Assembly: GCA_002772195.1 (NCBI GenBank)
Contig: PCSG01000397.1
Location: 1 to 35,320 of the forward strand
Origin: Desulfobacterales bacterium CG23_combo_of_CG06-09_8_20_14_all_51_8
GTDB lineage: Bacteria; Desulfobacterota; Desulfobacteria; Desulfobacterales; Desulfosalsimonadaceae
Direction: 5' to 3'
Length of the DNA stretch: 35,320 bases
Shown: positions 1-5,952 of the stretch, one piece after another
How positions within the stretch are numbered: position 1 is the first letter of the stretch
Layout of the letters: each line of letters opens with the position of its first letter
Notes under the pieces: generated by a model
Told to the model about the DNA's origin: nothing
The model's database searches: none
Seen by the model: only the letters and a program-made list of their open reading frames with translations
Translations under genes and position numbers: made by a program

Positions 1-1
1 A

Positions 2-715
2 TACTGGATGCACAATGGGTTTGTGAACATCAATCATGAGAAAATGTCCAAATCCCTGGGCAATTTTCTCATGATCAAGGATATTGTCAAAACCTGCCAT
101 CCCGAAGCCATCCGCCTGTTTCTCCTGTCCCACCATTACCGGACCCCCGTGGATTTTACGGACCAGGCCCTGAAAAATACGGAATCCGGTCTGGATAAAA
201 TTTATGCGCTTTTGGAGCGATGCGAAAAATTTCTGGGAGGTTTGCCGGGCAGGGAAGGGCAGGGAACTTTGGAAGATGCGGGTCATTCCTGGAAGGCTTT
301 TTGTGAGGCCATGAACGATGATTTCAATACGGCCCAGGCTATCGGCGTCCTCTATGATAGCGTGCGGAACCTCAACAAAATTTTGGATGTTGCGGAAAAA
401 GACGATGCTGGAAACACGGACCCGGAAAAAAATCGACGGACGGTTGCCACTGAATGCCTCGGCCTCCTGAAAATGGGCGATATTCTGGACATTCTGAGCC
501 TGCCGCCCGCAGAATATTTCGCCCGGAAAAAAGAAGCCGGCCTGGAACGCCGGTCAGTGGACCCGAAAATAATCGAAGCCCTGATCCAGGAGCGGAAGGA
601 CGCCCGAAAATCAAAGGATTTCAAGCGGGCTGACGAAATCCGGGATCAGTTGAAATCCATGAATATCGAAATCGAGGACCGGCCCGAGGGGACGGTGTGG
701 AAGGTGGTGTCCTAA
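2..715 (+). CDS. cysS: Cysteine--tRNA ligase, C-terminal part (truncated by window edge)
   Basis: Class I aminoacyl-tRNA synthetase that charges tRNA-Cys in the cytoplasm. The reading frame is open from the window edge, so the N-terminal catalytic half (HIGH motif, zinc ligands) lies outside. The visible part begins with YWMHNGFV, followed by the signature loop KMSKSLGNF that contacts ATP and is diagnostic for CysRS. A helical anticodon-binding region follows, with the C-terminal segment ending in AxEIRDQLKxMxIEIEDRPEGTxW, the usual end of this family. It is complete at the 3' end (TAA). The accessory island starts about 300 bases downstream, so cysS and uvrB appear to be the chromosomal flanks of that insertion. 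Identification is firm. Confidence 0.97.
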   Translation, partial: YWMHNGFVNINHEKMSKSLGNFLMIKDIVKTCHPEAIRLFLLSHHYRTPVDFTDQALKNTESGLDKIYALLERCEKFLGGLPGREGQGTLEDAGHSWKAFCEAMNDDFNTAQAIGVLYDSVRNLNKILDVAEKDDAGNTDPEKNRRTVATECLGLLKMGDILDILSLPPAEYFARKKEAGLERRSVDPKIIEALIQERKDARKSKDFKRADEIRDQLKSMNIEIEDRPEGTVWKVVS

Positions 716-1020
716 ATACCCCGCGAGAGCTTTTCTTCAAACCTGACTCTCTTTTGCAACCCTGTTTCGATAGGAACTTGTTATCCGATTCGAAAAACCC
801 CAAAAATGTTTCTCATGGAGACTTATGCCGATCCGCATAAGACGCTGTGATAAACCGATGTGTAAAGCGAAAAATCTGAAATTATAGTATGTTATTGTGT
901 TAAAGGGCATGTATTCAATAGCGTATTATGCGGACAGAGAATCAAAATTCGTTCGGTGACATCTCCGGCGAATATAGAATATAGTTTTGTTCAGAAAAAT
1001 GTTTTCAAGAGGGGGCAATA
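716..1020. other. Intergenic region between cysS and the accessory island
   Basis: No convincing gene. A perfect 7-bp inverted repeat, CTTATGC (822-828) and GCATAAG (835-841), could form a small hairpin but lacks a T-run, so it is not a clear terminator. GTTATTG at 891-897 resembles an integron core site and is a one-mismatch complement of the AAATAAC box of the first attC-like site (1373-1379). No attC or attI fold is visible upstream of it, so the left border of the cassette cluster is unresolved. The region becomes clearly AT-rich from about 880. Confidence 0.4.
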
Positions 1021-1290
1021 ATGGGTATCTTAACTGGATTGTTAGAAATAATTGGAGGCTCTGTCAAGGCAGATACCATAGATAGAGTAACAAGTGCAGG
1101 ATACTATGATGGAGAACATGGCAATCCACCGCAATGGGGGATCTTCGTAAAGGCGTCGTTGATTAGCGAGGAAAAAGCTGAAATGCTCAAACAATACTAT
1201 ACAGAAGCTTATAAACTTGGGCAGCAAAAAGCAGTTAGAAAAGAAATGGGGGGGAAAGCTTCTGTATTGTTGCCTCCAGATTCTCTATAG
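1021..1290 (+). CDS. Small hypothetical protein, 89 aa, in cassette cluster
   Basis: I do not recognise a family. The ATG is preceded by a strong Shine-Dalgarno sequence (AGAGGGGGCAATA before the start). The protein begins with a hydrophobic or amphipathic stretch with Gly (MGILTGLLEIIGGSV), has a central aromatic and Gly-rich part (SAGYYDGEHGNPPQWGIFV), then a charged helix (EEKAEMLKQYYTEAYKLGQQKA) and a short tail. No signal peptide or catalytic motif is evident. It lies just upstream of the first attC-like site (1373-1427), the normal position of a gene in an integron cassette, though its left cassette border was not found. Base composition is AT-richer than cysS or uvrB, consistent with acquired DNA. 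It could be an accessory partner of the downstream ATPase-TIR protein, but separate cassettes are normally functionally independent. Confidence 0.7.
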   Translation: MGILTGLLEIIGGSVKADTIDRVTSAGYYDGEHGNPPQWGIFVKASLISEEKAEMLKQYYTEAYKLGQQKAVRKEMGGKASVLLPPDSL

Positions 1291-1372
1291 CATAGCTAAA
1301 AGAAAAAAAATATTTTTTGGGCCAGTACATTGAAAATGTATACAATAATTCTTTCGAAGGATTTGCACCCAA

Positions 1373-1427
1373 AAATAACCGCGTGGAGTCGGACTCGCTA
1401 CGTCGGCGCTCACGCGCAGCGTTATAC
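1373..1427 (+). other. attC: attC-like integron recombination site 1
   Basis: A 55-bp imperfect palindrome with attC layout. The left R''-like box is AAATAAC (1373-1379) and the right R' box is GTTATAC (1421-1427). The stem CGCGTG (1380-1385) pairs with CACGCG (1411-1416). It continues through AG/CT and CG/CG with unpaired G1386 and T1389, which resemble the extrahelical bases of attC sites, and closes with GAC/GTC near a short loop. The arms are asymmetric: four bases, CAGC (1417-1420), have no counterpart on the left, so this copy is somewhat degenerate. The downstream cassette starts at the TTATAC of its R' box. Confidence 0.7.
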
Positions 1428-1456
1428 CTTTTAAAACACTATCTGGAGGAAATGAT
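1428..1456 (+). promoter_or_regulatory. Short leader and ribosome binding site of the ATPase-TIR gene
   Basis: Only 29 bases separate the cassette junction from the coding start. The sequence CTGGAGGAAATGAT places a strong GGAGG at 1445-1449, seven bases before a TTG codon (1457). This supports TTG as the start, because no in-frame ATG lies nearby. No clear promoter is visible in the leader, as is usual for integron cassettes, which depend on upstream transcription. Confidence 0.7.
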
Positions 1457-2986
1457 TTGTCGAATTACACTCTTGAACAAGTATTTAACGAAGCTGCATT
1501 TCCAGAGGTGACTTTTGTTGAACCGACGAATTACAACTTCATCAAAGCATCCTTTAAGACACCAGGAAAGCACTTAACTATTTCAGGACCATCAGGAACT
1601 GGGAAAACAACACTTGTAAAACACCTTCTTAGAGAACTCAATGTGCTGGAGAAAGATGTTCTCTGGATAAACGGCAGACAATATTCAAATTTCGATTCTG
1701 GAATCATGCTTCTCGCTCAGGAGTTAACTGCCTCTCCGAACTTCGATGAGCTAACGGCACTAATTCAGTTGGTTAAATTCGTAGTGATCGACGACTTCCA
1801 TTTCATTAAGAAAGGTGCGCGTCTCGAAATCTCAAAAAATCTTAAGCTTTGGCATGAAAAAGGAGTTCGTTTCATAATCATAGGAATTGCGACATCAGCA
1901 GAGGAATTATACGGGGTCGATCCAGAACTTGGAATTCGAAACGATCCATTTGAACTAAAAACACAGGACGATGCATTTTGCCGAAAACTTCTTACAAATG
2001 GCTGCAATGCCCTTAATTTCAATTTTTCTAGTTCTTTGACTGAGGAAATTGTCTCAGCATCAAACGGAGTTCCGTCAATTGTTCATGTGATCGCTCGTGT
2101 TTGTTGTATTTCTGTTGGAATTGAGCGGACTCTCGAAGAACCGATGGAGATCGATCGAAGGCTTCGAGACTTGAAGGAAGAAATACTGCGGATTTTTCAT
2201 GGAAAGTACCGCGACAAGATAGTTGGGTTGGCAAAAGGTAAACAGCAAGCACGTTCAGTTCACAACACCTATTTTGACATCGTTGCCCAAATAGCGAGCT
2301 CAGCCTCATCGGAGCTGCCAACCGAAAAGCTGTATCGATCCATTGTCGGTATTATCGAGGATTCGAAGGAACGATCGAGAAAAGCTACTTCTTTCTACAA
2401 TTGCCTTAACAACCTTAGCGATGTCATAGAACAAAAAGGGCTAAGCGACATATTGCTTTTCCGGTCGGGCAGTACCTATATCTCAATAGAAGATCCAACA
2501 TTTAGATTCTATTTGAATTTATTGGATATAGAAGACATAAAGACAAGAATTCATCTACGAACGTCTGCATACCCTTATGATGTTGCAGTCTCTTTTGCAG
2601 GTAATGATCGCCCAACGGTAAAAAGCTTTGTTGACGCTTTAAAGGATCTTGGATTAAATGTTTTCTATGATTTCGACCAACAAGCATTGCTCTGGGGTAA
2701 AGACATACGCGCAAAATTAGCTGAAGTTTATGCAAACGAAGCACAATACATGGTTATTTTCCTTTCCGAATCTTATCCTGAGCGGGATTGGACCGATTTC
2801 GAGCTATCTATCGGAAAAGAGGCTGCGGAAAAAAGAACAGAAGAATACCTCCTTCCGCTACGCTTAGACGATGTTAAGGTTGTTGGGATGAAGTCGACGA
2901 CGGGCTATATAGACCTTAGACAAACTTCCGTCCAGGAAGTGGCTGCAATTCTTGCTGATAAAATTAATGTCAGTGGAAAAGTATAA
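1457..2986 (+). CDS. P-loop ATPase with C-terminal TIR domain (candidate anti-phage defence protein)
   Basis: A 509-aa two-domain protein. Residues about 1-220 form an AAA/STAND-like nucleotide-binding module with Walker A GPSGTGKT (44-51, Lys50) and Walker B VVIDDFH (Asp112, Asp113). The segment after Walker B (GIRNDPFELKTQDDAFCRKLL) recalls the Cdc6/TniB-like AAA group. Residues 220-370 are a helical linker. Residues about 372-500 are a TIR domain: YPYDVAVSFAGNDR (strand A, box 1), VFYDFDQ, VIFLSESYPERDW, and W445-TDFE with Glu449 in the position of the catalytic NADase glutamate. By family knowledge such proteins sense infection through the ATPase part and use TIR to consume NAD+ or make a cyclic nucleotide signal; that role is inferred here. 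The gene is the only ORF of an integron-like cassette and its TAA stop (2984-2986) lies inside the next attC box. TTG start with strong RBS. AT-richer than the flanking core genes. Confidence 0.9.
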   Translation: MSNYTLEQVFNEAAFPEVTFVEPTNYNFIKASFKTPGKHLTISGPSGTGKTTLVKHLLRELNVLEKDVLWINGRQYSNFDSGIMLLAQELTASPNFDELTALIQLVKFVVIDDFHFIKKGARLEISKNLKLWHEKGVRFIIIGIATSAEELYGVDPELGIRNDPFELKTQDDAFCRKLLTNGCNALNFNFSSSLTEEIVSASNGVPSIVHVIARVCCISVGIERTLEEPMEIDRRLRDLKEEILRIFHGKYRDKIVGLAKGKQQARSVHNTYFDIVAQIASSASSELPTEKLYRSIVGIIEDSKERSRKATSFYNCLNNLSDVIEQKGLSDILLFRSGSTYISIEDPTFRFYLNLLDIEDIKTRIHLRTSAYPYDVAVSFAGNDRPTVKSFVDALKDLGLNVFYDFDQQALLWGKDIRAKLAEVYANEAQYMVIFLSESYPERDWTDFELSIGKEAAEKRTEEYLLPLRLDDVKVVGMKSTTGYIDLRQTSVQEVAAILADKINVSGKV

Positions 2987-3040
2987 CAATTTGCTGCACG
3001 GGAGCGCAAAAAGCCGCGCCCCGTGAGCAACCCGTTGGGC
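2981..3040 (+). other. attC: attC integron recombination site 2 (best-formed)
   Basis: A 60-bp site with full attC architecture. R'' is GTATAAC (2981-2987) and R' is GTTGGGC (3034-3040, a perfect GTTRRRY). Three-base unpaired spacers (AAT and CCC) flank a long stem: TTGCT (2991-2995) pairs with AGCAA (3026-3030), CACGGG (2997-3002) with CCCGTG (3020-3025), and GCGC (3004-3007) with GCGC (3016-3019). The loop is AAAAAGCC. G2996 and A3003 are left as single extrahelical bases on one arm, the hallmark used by integron integrases to choose the strand. R'' is the exact reverse complement of GTTATAC at the start of this cassette (1421-1427), as required if the cassette was a circle closed between those ends. 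Confidence 0.9.
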
Positions 3041-3081
3041 GTCGAAAAGACGGTCGAATGTATCAGTCATTCGTTCAAATT

Positions 3082-3357
3082 TTACGACAGAGAAACATGT
3101 ATTTTTCGTCCCACGGCTTTGGCAAACTTTTCGAGTGTTGAAAGACGGATATCAGTGGCATGATTTTCCATACGAGAAACAACGGATTTTGTCGTTTTTA
3201 AACTTTTTGCAATTTGTTCCTGGGTCAGACCGGTTTCAAGACGAGCTTGCTTTAGCATGAGTCCAAGTTTAAAAGTCTCAAGGCGTTCGTCATAGCCGGA
3301 CCAGAATTTGGGATCTTGTTTCGCCCGCTTTTTTTTATATTTTTGGAAATCGCTCAT
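3082..3357 (-). CDS. higA: HigA-type antitoxin, XRE-family helix-turn-helix protein
   Basis: A 91-aa antitoxin of a type II toxin-antitoxin pair. The DNA-binding domain covers about residues 32-87 (LMLKQARLETGLTQEQIAKSLKTTKSVVSRMEN), with the classic XRE recognition helix, and the C-terminus reads RLSTLEKFAKAVGRKIHVSLS, typical for antitoxins paired with the HigB/Gp49 toxin family. The charged N-terminus (KKKRAKQDPKFWSGYDERLE) probably wraps the toxin. The ATG overlaps the toxin stop codon (ATGA, 3354-3357), so the two are translationally coupled with the toxin first, the HigBA gene order. The pair occupies the cassette between attC sites 2 and 3 but runs against the cassette direction, so it needs its own promoter. 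Confidence 0.9.
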   Translation of the reverse strand: MSDFQKYKKKRAKQDPKFWSGYDERLETFKLGLMLKQARLETGLTQEQIAKSLKTTKSVVSRMENHATDIRLSTLEKFAKAVGRKIHVSLS

Positions 3358-3707
3358 TTTTTAGCCTTTCGGTTATAATAATCTTTTTTGCGTTTTTCAG
3401 CAGTGGCAATTTCTTTTTGAGGTATTTGTTGAGATTTTTTGGTGAAACCATGATTCAAAATCACAAGATCTTTCCCATCCCAAAAACCCAATATTCGAAA
3501 TATGTTATTGCCTTGCTGTATCCTTACTTCCCAGATATCATCAGTGCCTTGAAGTTTCTTGAAGAATTTTCGAGGTACAATATCGAGTTGTTCTATGATA
3601 TCAAGCACAAATGCGACTTTCTCAAATTGTTTGTTTGACAGCGAATCGAAATATTCTTCAACAGGGCTTTTGCCTGTTTCGAATTTATAAAATTTGATTT
3701 TTCGCAT
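3354..3707 (-). CDS. higB: HigB/RelE-type toxin (Gp49 family)
   Basis: A 117-aa member of the phage-derived Gp49-like HigB family, by homology a ribosome-dependent mRNA interferase. Visible family features are PVEEYFDSLSNKQFEKVAFVLDII near the N-terminus, the core FFKKLQGTDDIWEVRIQQGNNIFRILGF (residues about 49-76, with WEVR and the Arg/Phe core strand) and the C-terminal ILNHGFTKKSQQIPQKEIATAEKRKKDYY, which carries the usual basic catalytic region. The start ATG (3705-3707) lies seven bases from a 22-bp palindromic operator. The length is normal for the family and nothing looks broken. TA pairs are common cargo of integron arrays, where they are thought to stabilise cassettes. Confidence 0.9.
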   Translation of the reverse strand: MRKIKFYKFETGKSPVEEYFDSLSNKQFEKVAFVLDIIEQLDIVPRKFFKKLQGTDDIWEVRIQQGNNIFRILGFWDGKDLVILNHGFTKKSQQIPQKEIATAEKRKKDYYNRKAKK

Positions 3708-3713
3708 ATTTGT

Positions 3714-3735
3714 ATGTTCGCATATGTGCGAACAT
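3714..3735 (-). promoter_or_regulatory. Palindromic operator of the higBA operon
   Basis: A perfect 8-bp inverted repeat, ATGTTCGC (3714-3721) and GCGAACAT (3728-3735), separated by six bases, sits immediately upstream of the toxin start codon. A third half-site-like element TTCGCATAT (3701-3709) overlaps that start codon and matches TTCGCATAT at 3718-3726 almost entirely. The position and symmetry fit an autorepressor site for the HigA dimer. Binding is inferred. Confidence 0.7.
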
Positions 3736-3761
3736 TTTTCAAGGGTTTATTCTGAAAAACC

Positions 3762-3819
3762 GCACAACCAGGCACTGGTGCCGACCCAAAAAGCCGGGCG
3801 CTACAGTTCACCGTTCAAA
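3762..3819 (+). other. attC: attC-like integron recombination site 3 (degenerate)
   Basis: A 58-bp imperfect palindrome. The left box is GCACAAC (3762-3768) and the right box GTTCAAA (3813-3819) keeps only the invariant GTT. ACTG (3774-3777) pairs with CAGT (3804-3807), and partial pairing continues through TGCC and GGCGC towards the loop. The loop AAAAAGCCG is shared with attC site 2. GCACAAC is a one-mismatch complement of TTGGGC plus G at the start of this cassette (3034-3040), as expected for the end of the higBA cassette. The weaker right box suggests decay or the end of the array. Confidence 0.6.
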
Positions 3820-3938
3820 AACCTTACAGAGAAAGATTATACAATCGTAATAATGATATCCGGAATTCAAACCTCTCAACTCCTGACACCCGAAACCTGA
3901 CACCTTCAACCCAATTTAAAATACTCATCCAGCCTGCC

Positions 3939-5945
3939 ATGCCCCTCTTCAAAATCATCTCCGACATGACCCCCAAGGGCGACCAACCCACGGCCATTGA
4001 GGCCATCAGCCAGGGCATTCGGGAAGGCAAACCTCACCAGGTCATGCTGGGGGTGACCGGTTCCGGCAAAACCTTTACCATGGCCCATATCATTGAGAAG
4101 GTGCAAAAACCCACCCTGATTCTGGCCCCGAACAAAACCCTGGCGGCCCAGCTTTACAATGAGTTTAAGGGCCTGTTCCCGGAAAATGCGGTGGAATATT
4201 TTGTCTCCTATTATGATTATTACCAGCCGGAAGCCTATCTTCCGGTTTCGGATACTTATATTCAGAAGGATTCGTCCATCAATGAAATAATCGACAAAAT
4301 GCGGCATTCCGCCACCCGGTCGGTGTTGTCCCGGCCTGATAGCCTGGTGGTGGCCAGCGTGTCCTGCATTTACGGCCTGGGCGCGCCTGAAGATTACGTC
4401 GCCATGCGCATCGAGCTGGAAAAGGACGCGGAGTTTTCAAGGGAGGAGTTACTCTCTCGGCTTGTGGAAATCCAGTATGAACGCAATGACATGGATTTTC
4501 ACCGTGGGGCCTTCCGGGTCCGGGGAGACCGGGTGGAAATTTTTCCCGCCTATGAGGAAGACACGGCCGTGCGTGTGGAATTTTTCGGGGACGCCATTGA
4601 CGGCCTGTTTGAGATCGATCCCCTGACCGGCAATCGAAAGAAGACCCTGAACCGGGTGCTGATTTATCCGGCCAGCCATTATGTGACGCATCAGCGCACC
4701 CGGGACCGCATCATCGCGGATGTGAACGCGGAACTAAAAGACCGCGTTGATTATTTTGTTCAAAACCGAAAACTCATCGAAGCCCAGCGCATTGAGGAAA
4801 GAACCGGTTTTGATCTGGAAATGATTCAGGAAATCGGGTACTGTAACGGCATTGAAAATTACGCCCGGCACATTACCGGCCGTGCCCCGGGCGAACCGCC
4901 GCCGACCCTGCTTGATTATTTTCCGGAAGATTTTCTGGTGTTTATTGATGAAAGCCACATTGCCGTGCCCCAGATCGGTGGCATGTACAAAGGGGACCGG
5001 TCCCGCAAGGAAACTCTGGTGGAATTCGGGTTCCGCCTGCCGTCGGCCTTGGACAACCGGCCCCTGCGCTTTGATGAATTCAGCGCAAAGGTGCCCCAGG
5101 TGGTTTATGTTTCCGCGACTCCGGCGGATTATGAACTGGAAAGAAGCAAGAGCGCGGTGCATGAACTCATCGTTCGGCCCACGGGACTCATCGATCCGCT
5201 GATCGAATTCCGGGACGCCAAGCGGCAGGTGGATGATCTGTATGATGAAATTCAGCTTCGCATCCAGAAAAAGGAACGGGTTCTGGTCACCACCCTGACC
5301 AAGCGCATGGCCGAAGATTTGACGGATTATTACACGGACCTGGGGATTGCGGTCAAATACCTGCATTCGGATATAAAGACCCTGGAGCGCCTTGAAATTA
5401 TACAAGAACTGCGCACCGGTGCGTTTGATGTGCTGATCGGCATCAACCTCCTGCGGGAAGGGCTGGACATTCCGGAAGTGTCCCTGGTGGCGATTCTGGA
5501 CGCGGATAAGGAAGGGTTTCTTCGCTCGGCCCGCTCCCTGATTCAGACCTGCGGCCGGGCCGCGCGGAATTTGAACGGCAAGGTGCTGATGTATGGCGAA
5601 ACCATAACGAAGTCCATGCAGAACGCTTATGATGAAACCATGCGCCGGCGGAAAATTCAGACCCAGTACAACCAGGATCATGGAATAACACCCGCGACAA
5701 TCATCAAAGAAATCTCCGGAGCGCTTTTGTCGCGGTTTTATCCCGCATCCGATGGACAGGCCGCCATGGAAGTGAACGAATCCATCGCTACCTATGCGTC
5801 CTATGAGAACATAGAGAAGCAGATTGCTTCTCTGGAGAAACAAATGAATGCCGCAGCCAAGGAGCTGGCGTTTGAACGAGCAGCGGAAATCCGGGACCGG
5901 ATCATTGCGTTAAAAAAATTGCAGGTTCTGGACTTTGAAACGTAG
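3939..5945 (+). CDS. uvrB: Excinuclease ABC subunit B
   Basis: A 668-aa DNA damage-recognition helicase of nucleotide excision repair, which receives DNA from UvrA and recruits UvrC. Walker A is GVTGSGKT (Lys44); the adenine-binding Q motif precedes it (TPKGDQPTAI). The beta-hairpin that probes the strand contains SYYDYYQPEAYLP (around residues 90-105). The DEAD-like box is FIDESH, and helicase motifs V/VI appear as GINLLREGLDIPEVSLVAI and IQTCGRAARN. The C-terminal UVR domain (about 630-665, IASLEKQMNAAAKELAFERAAEIRDRI) contacts UvrC. The length is normal. The start ATG lacks a strong Shine-Dalgarno sequence. It forms an operon with uvrC (seven-base gap) and is the first core gene to the right of the cassette cluster. 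Confidence 0.98.
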   Translation: MPLFKIISDMTPKGDQPTAIEAISQGIREGKPHQVMLGVTGSGKTFTMAHIIEKVQKPTLILAPNKTLAAQLYNEFKGLFPENAVEYFVSYYDYYQPEAYLPVSDTYIQKDSSINEIIDKMRHSATRSVLSRPDSLVVASVSCIYGLGAPEDYVAMRIELEKDAEFSREELLSRLVEIQYERNDMDFHRGAFRVRGDRVEIFPAYEEDTAVRVEFFGDAIDGLFEIDPLTGNRKKTLNRVLIYPASHYVTHQRTRDRIIADVNAELKDRVDYFVQNRKLIEAQRIEERTGFDLEMIQEIGYCNGIENYARHITGRAPGEPPPTLLDYFPEDFLVFIDESHIAVPQIGGMYKGDRSRKETLVEFGFRLPSALDNRPLRFDEFSAKVPQVVYVSATPADYELERSKSAVHELIVRPTGLIDPLIEFRDAKRQVDDLYDEIQLRIQKKERVLVTTLTKRMAEDLTDYYTDLGIAVKYLHSDIKTLERLEIIQELRTGAFDVLIGINLLREGLDIPEVSLVAILDADKEGFLRSARSLIQTCGRAARNLNGKVLMYGETITKSMQNAYDETMRRRKIQTQYNQDHGITPATIIKEISGALLSRFYPASDGQAAMEVNESIATYASYENIEKQIASLEKQMNAAAKELAFERAAEIRDRIIALKKLQVLDFET

Positions 5946-5952
5946 GCGAGCT

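Noticed and set aside
822..841. Hairpin CTTATGC/GCATAAG after cysS as a terminator or attI element
   Set aside because: No T-run follows, and it lacks the features of an integron attI site; no integrase gene lies nearby.
1317..1511. 64-codon frame across attC site 1
   Set aside because: It runs through the attC palindrome and into the start of the TIR gene in another frame; no ribosome binding site.
4734..5843. Long open frame of 369 codons antisense to uvrB
   Set aside because: The sense strand encodes a complete, motif-rich UvrB. The antisense product is low in recognisable features and lacks a ribosome binding site.
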